A program made the position numbers and the translations under genes. From Prevotella sp. UBA7551 (GTDB taxonomy: Bacteria; Bacteroidota; Bacteroidia; Bacteroidales; Bacteroidaceae), in contig DLLX01000012.1 in NCBI GenBank assembly GCA_002479145.1, positions 1 through 11,686 on the forward strand: a DNA stretch of 11,686 nucleotides, in the 5' to 3' direction. The notes beneath the pieces were generated by a model. The model searched no databases, was not told where the DNA came from, and worked only from the letters and a program-made list of their open reading frames with translations. How positions within the stretch are numbered: position 1 is the stretch's first letter; every line of letters begins with the position of its first letter. Shown here piece after piece: positions 8,001-11,686 of the stretch.

Positions 8001-9686
8001 GCGGACACCTCAATGGTCGTGAGTCACGGGAAGAACACCCGCAGACTGATTGTCACGGCAAAGGATGCCGACGGAAAAACCATCTCCGTGCGCTGGAAAA
8101 AGGTGGATGCCAACAAGATAAAGATCTTCAACAAGACCGACTCTACCATCCGGATGAAGCTCACCGTCACCGCCAAGGAGCCCCTTGACGACAAGGCTTG
8201 GTACAAGACGGCCCAGTGTGTGGCCCGTGTGCTCATGACGGCGCGCTCCTTCAGCATCTCCTACCGCGACCAGTACGCCATGACGTTGCCCGGTTTCATG
8301 CCGGTTATCGGCAAGGCATTCGGACAAAGGGGTGGTGATGCGCTCGCGCCTGGACTCGATTTTGCCTTCGGTTTCGTTGGAGACGGCTACATAGACCGTG
8401 CCCGTGAGCGTGGCTGGCTGCTTTCCAACGACAGTGTGGCCACCCCTGCGACCACTAACCGCACCCAAGACTTGCAGCTTCGCATGACCCTTGAGCCGGT
8501 CAATGACCTGAAGATAGACCTCAATGCCTCCCGCACGCAGACCACGGCAAAGAGCATACAGTACATGTATCAGGGCAACCCGACCACCCAAAGTGGCTCA
8601 TTCACCATGACCACCCTCTCGCTTGGGTCGGCCTTCGAGGGCATGGGCAACGCCACCAACGGCTATCACAGCGGCACGTTTGAGAAGTTTGTGCAGTCGC
8701 TCGACGGCTATCGCGACCGTGTCGAGGCGCAATATGTCGGCCGTCGGTATCCCTCCGCACTCGGAGGGGGCACGTTTGACCCTGCCAAGGGGGCGGTCAA
8801 CAAGTATAGCGGCGACGCGATGATCCCCGCTTTCCTCAATGCTTACACCAGCATGGGGAGCGTTGGGCTGGACATATTCCCCAAATTGGCTTCCCTGCTG
8901 CCCAACTGGACGTTGCGATACAGCGGACTTTCCAAGCTGCCATTGTTCCGCGACATCTTCAAGAGTGTTAACATCAACCACAGTTACAAGAGCATTTACA
9001 GCGTGGGGGCATACCAAAGCTATAGCACATGGCAGGCATTGAGTGGCGATTTGCTGGGATTTGTCCAGGATGCCACGACGGGAAACCCCGTCCCCAGTTC
9101 CATGTTCAACGTCTCGATGGTGAGCATCAACGAGGCCTTCTCGCCCCTTTTAGGCGTGTCCGTGACCACATTGGGCAACCTGACGGCCGAGTTGAAGTAC
9201 AACCAGACCCGGCAGATTGCGCTCTCCATGACCTCCGTGCAGATCAATGAGGCCGTCAGCAAGGACTGGGTGCTCGGATTCGGCTACAAAATCAACAATT
9301 TCGACCTCTTCGGCCCCCGGGCGCGCCGGAAGGTCAAGACCCGAAAGAGGGCCGGCGACCAGCAACAGGACGCCAGTGCCACCAGTCAGACCAACCGAAA
9401 CCGTAGCGCACGCGGTGGTGTCAACCGCGACTTGAACCTCCGACTCGACATCTCGCTGCGCAAACAAGCCGCCATCACCCGCGACATTGCCACGATGACC
9501 TCGTCGGCATCGAGCGGAAACTCCGCGTTCAAGCTCTCCTTCTCCGCCGACTACACCCTGTCGCGGCTGGTGACGATGAGTTTCTATTATGACATGCAGA
9601 CCAATACGCCGCTCCTTTCGTCGAGCAGTTACCCGACGACCACCCACGACTTCGGCTTCAATGTCAAGCTGAGTCTCACGCGGTAG
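2073..9686 (+). CDS. sprA: SprA/Sov, type IX secretion outer-membrane translocon
   Basis: SprA forms the very large single-chain beta-barrel through which the type IX secretion system moves proteins with a C-terminal targeting domain across the outer membrane. It is SprA in Flavobacterium and Sov in Porphyromonas gingivalis. This product has 2537 residues, the usual size. Residues 1-22 form a signal peptide (MRRK, a hydrophobic core, then AIAG). Residues about 165-325 carry the highly conserved N-terminal SprA signature, with FGPGGVRVKTQGTAELKFG, KTTTMNFDEKINLNV, NYNTDATFDFD, KYDGKEDEMI and EAGNVSFPSNNSL. Long alternating polar/hydrophobic stretches follow, and the protein ends in a strand (FNVKLSLTR), as expected for a barrel. 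Two strongly basic, low-complexity stretches lie at about residues 1910-1970 and 2412-2450. No frameshift is seen. No promoter is visible in the 112-nt gap after ruvA, so it may depend on read-through. Confidence 0.96.
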   Translation: MRRKFAILFLVLLAMSLVAIAGNLLLWDPHGTVMAWLPQTPPDTAKAKAPAQPDVVIDEEEIPDSLLHPRWKIQRTTPITLDDLSQRSTDLQRPENMKQTVEYNDSLDRYVVGYKVGGTYVSAPIMMTPEEYRAWSNRQSWADFYREKNKEILQQQGKEKFDFTNMHFNLGPAEKIFGPGGVRVKTQGTAELKFGATLKNIDNPSLPIRNRKTTTMNFDEKINLNVNARVGDKVNMNLNYNTDATFDFDTQNLKLKYDGKEDEMIKLVEAGNVSFPSNNSLVQGASSLFGIRTDFQFGRLKLQTVFSQKKSSNKSVSTKGGKQLTPFEIDVADYEENRHFFLSNYFLSHYDAGMRTLPNLTTGVKINRVEIWVTNKTGTTSNTRNIVALTDLGENSGVSRPDLWGNGSGNVPSNNANAEYQTLAQGHPEARDIDQTSTVLEGMGLVGGSDFEKLSSARLLNSSEYTVNTSLGYVSLRAGLQTDQVLAVAYEYTYGGVTYQVGEFSSDRTDVNEALFVKSLKNTSNNPAQGNWRLMMKNVYYLASTVQKEKFRLDVKYQSDTTGVYISYIPEAQVKGTPIIKLLGADRLDNNNKANSNGYFDFVEGYTVSNGRVFFPVAEPFGSYMKTYLEQHGVAADNASKYAFTELYDSTKTVAKQIAEKDKYMLVGQYSGTSANVISLGAYNVPQGSVVVTAGGVTLTEGSDYSVDYNSGEVTILNQSIIDAGTNVNVSLESQSDYGQERKTMVGLNWEYDFSKNFQLGGTFMHLGEQALTTKVSMGSEPLNNTIWGLNLNWKKESQWLTNVLDKIPFLRLTQPSQISLSAEFAQLIAGKASGTQDNASYLDDFENTKSTIDVSQPTSWIISSVPSLFPESSDKTTLKSGYNRSLLAWYNIDPLFTRRSSSLTPAHIKSDLEQLSNYYVREVYTRELFPQRDQNNYSGQSSMLTVLNLAYYPEERGPYNFNPDLTLNGRLTNPKTKWGGMMRKLDTSDFETANIEYIEFWLLDPFIYSNERDDANLYGGDFYIDLGEVSEDVLRDGKKFYESGMPVDGSNAWTTTQWGRIPTQATVTYAFATTSGSRAMQDVGFNGLTDQQEQEFESYQDFLTTIRGKVNQAVFDSIWADPANDDYHYFRGSDYDQQQKSILERYKRINMPQGNSPDSDNQPENYDTSYKTTPDVEDINQDYTLNEYEKYYQYHVSIRPQDLVVGQNYIVDKRETTPSLRKGGTGKATWYQFRIPLREFQKRVGGISDFTSIRFMRMFLTGFEKPIVLRFGSLDLVRGDWRQYNQNLTQSASTSGSMSVSAVSIEENSDKEPVNYVLPPGITREQDPTQPQLVQSNEQALALTVNHLGTGESKAVYKNTTLDLRQYKRIQMFAHANAFDPNTTGLQNSQLAVFVRFGSDYKNNYYEYEIPLSLTAPGRYNGYTREGCVAVWPEENMLDVPLKIFTSVKKARNEAKSAGAASYSLPYVTYDPDKPANKITIVGNPTLGEVKTMIIGVRNLSGEEKSGEVWVNELRLLEYNNEGGWAARGKLNVQLSDFGTIDLNGSYITDGYGGIEQGVNERQQETTSDYTLTTSFELGKFFPEKARVSAPIYYSVQRSQSRPKYNPLDTDMELQDALDATGSKNERDSIESIAVTKQTTTNFSLSNVRVGIQNKRHPMPYDPANFSFSYSHSHSHTSGETTVYENEDNWRGSLNYNWTPVYKAWEPFKKIKSRSKWLDIFKRFGLNWLPQNIGFNTEMTRSYYELQERDMESTENAMLPLTFSEQFLWNRDFTIRWDLTKNLHMNFQSATHAEIEEPYTPINKDLYPDQYQAWKDSVKQSISNFGRPLDFNQSFNASYQLPLNLIPIFDWVNADASYASTYSWIRGTDLEDGTSLGNTISMNRTLNLNGTFNLEKLYNHFPFLKKTNERFKRAKRSGSRRDDLSGRDRRTTSPAKRRKDAKGDAAKAEGDDKAEQKKKELPKNRRSFERELTIKADTSMVVSHGKNTRRLIVTAKDADGKTISVRWKKVDANKIKIFNKTDSTIRMKLTVTAKEPLDDKAWYKTAQCVARVLMTARSFSISYRDQYAMTLPGFMPVIGKAFGQRGGDALAPGLDFAFGFVGDGYIDRARERGWLLSNDSVATPATTNRTQDLQLRMTLEPVNDLKIDLNASRTQTTAKSIQYMYQGNPTTQSGSFTMTTLSLGSAFEGMGNATNGYHSGTFEKFVQSLDGYRDRVEAQYVGRRYPSALGGGTFDPAKGAVNKYSGDAMIPAFLNAYTSMGSVGLDIFPKLASLLPNWTLRYSGLSKLPLFRDIFKSVNINHSYKSIYSVGAYQSYSTWQALSGDLLGFVQDATTGNPVPSSMFNVSMVSINEAFSPLLGVSVTTLGNLTAELKYNQTRQIALSMTSVQINEAVSKDWVLGFGYKINNFDLFGPRARRKVKTRKRAGDQQQDASATSQTNRNRSARGGVNRDLNLRLDISLRKQAAITRDIATMTSSASSGNSAFKLSFSADYTLSRLVTMSFYYDMQTNTPLLSSSSYPTTTHDFGFNVKLSLTR

Positions 9687-9742
9687 CATACGACAGGGAA
9701 GGCAAGTGCGCAGTGCATGCCGTCCGTTGAAACAAAATCAAT

Positions 9743-10120
9743 ATGGGAAGAAACAAATTTTCGCAGCAAGAACTTACCGACATATCCCGTCTGCTGAAAC
9801 TGAAGAACGCCAGCAAGAGGGGCAAACAGAAGGAGATACGCCACGAATTGCGCGTCGATTACGAGTTCAACATCTCCGACTTCAACGAGCAGGGCAAGGC
9901 ATTCGGTCCCGATGAGCTTCAGGAGGCGGTTCGCCGGGGTGCCATCCAGGTGCTCGACGATGCCACCATTGCCAGCATGAAAGCCAAGCGGGCGCGCGAC
10001 AAGGCGCGCGATGAGGCTGAACGACAAGCCGAGGCGTTGGCCACAGGCGAACAGACCGACTGGAAGAAGGCACAGGCCGAGTGGGAAGCCTGGGAGGCGG
10101 AGCAGAGAAGCTCACGGTAA
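9743..10120 (+). CDS. Small charged protein of unknown function with C-terminal coiled coil
   Basis: I cannot assign a function to this 125-residue protein. It has no signal peptide and no membrane segment, so it should be cytoplasmic. The N-terminal half is compact and mixed (MGRNKFSQQELTDISRLLK, then EFNISDFNEQGKAFGPDEL at 41-59 and EAVRRGAIQVLDD at 61-73). From about residue 75 it becomes a long Ala/Glu/Lys/Arg-rich helix (ASMKAKRARDKARDEAERQ), likely a coiled coil, with repeated Trp near the end (W107, W114, W117). Codon use matches sprA. It starts 56 nt after the sprA stop on the same strand with no promoter in between, so co-transcription with sprA is likely. A gene with its own strong promoter follows. 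Coding status looks secure, the role is open. Confidence 0.85.
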   Translation: MGRNKFSQQELTDISRLLKLKNASKRGKQKEIRHELRVDYEFNISDFNEQGKAFGPDELQEAVRRGAIQVLDDATIASMKAKRARDKARDEAERQAEALATGEQTDWKKAQAEWEAWEAEQRSSR

Positions 10121-10136
10121 AAAACAAGGTCAATCC

Positions 10137-10168
10137 TTTGGCTGTGCCGAATATATTTCCTATTTTTG
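10137..10168 (+). promoter_or_regulatory. Bacteroides-type sigma-70 promoter for the pseudokinase gene
   Basis: A TTTG -33 element at 10137-10140 and a perfect TAnnTTTG -7 element (TATTTTTG, 10161-10168) are separated by 20 nt, matching the established consensus for housekeeping promoters of Bacteroidota. Transcription should start near 10175, leaving a leader of about 46 nt before the ATG at 10221. It lies in the 100-nt gap after the small coiled-coil gene and marks the pseudokinase as a separate transcription unit. Confidence 0.75.
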
Positions 10169-10220
10169 CAACGAAATAGAACCATCAAGTAGAAGTATTG
10201 TTCAAGAGCTATAAGAAACC

Positions 10221-11372
10221 ATGCAGGAATTGAAAACTTATGGAGTCTATCGCTTCACGTTAAGCGACGGCGGCGGGAAGCCGGAGTTGCTGATTTCCAT
10301 CAAAAAAGAATATCAAGGGAAGCCCCTTTACGAGAAGGCACTTCAGCGACAGTTTGACCAAAATCACGACTTGGAGCACCCTTACCTGCTCAAATACCTT
10401 GAGATGCGGGATGACAACGAGTTGGGACGTTGCCTTGTGGTTGCTTGGGAAGATGCCCGGCCTCTGTCTTCTTTCGTCGCAGAGAGCCCCAGCTTGGAGG
10501 CAAAGAAGGCTGTTCTTGAACAGTTGGCTTCGGCGTTGGGCTATCTCCATGAGCACAAGATAGTCCATGGCGACCTTTCACCGGCGGTAGTGTTCGTCAC
10601 TACGAAGGGAAATCAGGTGCGTTTGCTCAATTTCCGCCAGCAGTATGCCGGCAATCAGGACGATGCGGCGCAGGTTGTCCGCTACCAGGCGCCCGAAATC
10701 AAGGACGGTACGGTAGCCGTCACGGTGCGCGCCGACATGTATGCGCTTGGTATGTTGATGAAGGATTTGCGCCTTGGGGGTGAGTTCTACGATGTGGTGA
10801 GCTGTTGTTGCAACTACAATAGCAGTGCCCGCTACACGACGATGGCCGAGTTTGCCAACGCTTTGGACCACAGGCGCGCCAATCGCCCCTCAGGTGGCGT
10901 GCAGTTGGGAATGCCCAAGGTGGGCAAAGGCGTGCTCCGTGCAGTGGTGGCTGTGCTGGCGCTGGTCGTCGGTGTGGGCATTGTGCTCTACTTTATCAAC
11001 GACACCGACCTCTTGGGGCAGGACGATGCGTCTCAGGTGGCTACCATATCTCGTGATACGACGGCTACCGTGGCCACGCAGGACACTACGTCTCCTGCTC
11101 CTGCACCCGCCGATTCTGCCGATGAGTACACCGGTGACTTGGCCTTCCTTGCGCCCCTTGTCCCGCAGATGTATAAGGATATCGACAAGATCTATGCCCC
11201 TTATAGTGCGGCTTCCAGCCCTGAAGAGAAGCAGGAGGTGCGTGCAAAGGTGAAGCGTTACTACCGGGGACTGCGCGGAACGCTTGGGAAAAAGACGCAG
11301 GCACAGTATGATGCGTTCGACAAAGCCTTTGCCGACTATGTCAAAATCAAGAACAACGCGCTCAATCAGTAA
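10221..11372 (+). CDS. Membrane-anchored protein-kinase-like protein, predicted pseudokinase
   Basis: The 383-residue product has a cytoplasmic Ser/Thr-kinase-like domain (about 5-218), one membrane helix (about 238-259, a Val/Ala/Leu run) and an extracytoplasmic tail. Kinase landmarks in order: a possible ATP-site lysine (K28 or K29 in LLISIKKE), HPYLLKY at 53-59, the catalytic loop HGDLSPAVVF at 116-125, NFR at 137-139 where DFG is expected, APE at 157-159 and the helix-F motif ADMYALG at 171-177. The catalytic-loop Asp (D118) is kept, but the following Lys and Asn are replaced by S120 and V123, and the metal-binding DFG Asp is N137. No Gly-rich loop or helix-C Glu is evident. Catalysis is therefore unlikely and a scaffold or sensor role is inferred. 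The tail has a Thr/Asp/Pro-rich linker (about 262-302) and a helical domain (303-383). It has its own promoter and terminator. Confidence 0.88.
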   Translation: MQELKTYGVYRFTLSDGGGKPELLISIKKEYQGKPLYEKALQRQFDQNHDLEHPYLLKYLEMRDDNELGRCLVVAWEDARPLSSFVAESPSLEAKKAVLEQLASALGYLHEHKIVHGDLSPAVVFVTTKGNQVRLLNFRQQYAGNQDDAAQVVRYQAPEIKDGTVAVTVRADMYALGMLMKDLRLGGEFYDVVSCCCNYNSSARYTTMAEFANALDHRRANRPSGGVQLGMPKVGKGVLRAVVAVLALVVGVGIVLYFINDTDLLGQDDASQVATISRDTTATVATQDTTSPAPAPADSADEYTGDLAFLAPLVPQMYKDIDKIYAPYSAASSPEEKQEVRAKVKRYYRGLRGTLGKKTQAQYDAFDKAFADYVKIKNNALNQ

Positions 11373-11447
11373 ACTCAGCCGTAGACGAATGCAGATGCGA
11401 ACACGGCCGTTGGGCAGCATTCTCATGCGGTCATAAGCATAAAACGC

Positions 11448-11481
11448 AAAGGCGAATCCTACAGCAAGGGTTCGCCTTTTT
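11448..11481 (+). terminator. Intrinsic terminator after the pseudokinase gene
   Basis: AAAGGCGAA (11448-11456) pairs with TTCGCCTTT (11471-11479), and four further pairs (TCCT with AGGG, including one G-T pair) extend the stem to 13 bp around a 6-nt loop. The right arm runs into a T tract ending at 11481. It lies about 75 nt after the stop codon and closes the pseudokinase transcription unit. Confidence 0.8.
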
Positions 11482-11686
11482 GTGTGCTTCCCCTTCTTCT
11501 TCACCCAGTCTTCGCTCTCTATTTGGGTTTAACCTCCCTTCCGTATCCCTCTTTCTTGCGTCAATTTTCCTTGCGTTGAGGCTCGTTGCGTCAGACTCAT
11601 TTCGTGTTTTTGCCTGACAGATAGGCGGCTTCAGTAATGAGGCCTTGCAATAGAGCCTAAATCGCGTTGTCATAGGGCCTCTTTTG
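11482..11686. repeat. Gene-free right edge with short periodic and inverted repeats
   Basis: No convincing gene is seen here. TTGCGTC, TTGCGTT and TTGCGTC begin at 11556, 11571 and 11586, exactly 15 nt apart, with a degenerate fourth copy (TTCGTGT) at 11601. Further on, GCCT at 11612-11615 pairs with AGGC at 11623-11626, and GAGGCC at 11639-11644 pairs with GGCCTC at 11676-11681, the latter followed by TTTT. The layout suggests a dispersed intergenic repeat of the kind common in Prevotella genomes, possibly with terminator activity. Dispersal cannot be shown from one copy. Confidence 0.4.

Noticed and set aside
11431..11673. An 80-codon minus-strand open frame at the right edge
   Set aside because: It runs across the pseudokinase terminator and the periodic repeats, is Arg/Lys-rich without domains, and is better explained by the repeat structure.

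Overview
The window looks like a chromosomal segment of a GC-rich Bacteroidota, most likely Prevotellaceae (family level is inference). The main support is a very long sprA gene (the outer-membrane translocon of the type IX secretion system), the gene pair ruvA-sprA, a textbook Bacteroides-type promoter (TTTG, 20 nt, TAnnTTTG), and start codons without an obvious Shine-Dalgarno sequence. All clear genes lie on the + strand.

Layout. Positions 1-117 are the native left flank and may hold the 5' end of a minus-strand gene that leaves the window. Positions 118-1236 are a complete IS30-family insertion sequence with imperfect 26-bp inverted repeats and an intact DDE transposase. Its AT-rich base use contrasts with the GC-rich flanks. 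After 106 nt of native leader comes ruvA (1343-1960), then sprA (2073-9686, 2537 codons, two thirds of the window), then a 125-codon gene of unknown function (9743-10120). These three are closely spaced on one strand and may be co-transcribed. A strong promoter at 10137-10168 then starts a separate unit: a 383-aa membrane-anchored protein with a kinase fold whose catalytic residues are partly lost, a predicted pseudokinase (10221-11372), closed by an intrinsic terminator at 11448-11481. The last ~130 nt hold short periodic and inverted repeats that look like a dispersed intergenic element.

How it fits together. RuvA recognises Holliday junctions and SprA exports proteins across the outer membrane. 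Their linkage looks positional rather than functional. The insertion sequence has landed in the 5' region of the ruvA-sprA unit and may have altered its expression. The least described items are the small coiled-coil protein and the pseudokinase downstream of sprA. Any link between them and secretion rests on position only. I did not find a clearly new multi-gene system. The pseudokinase and the insertion upstream of ruvA-sprA are the points most worth following up.
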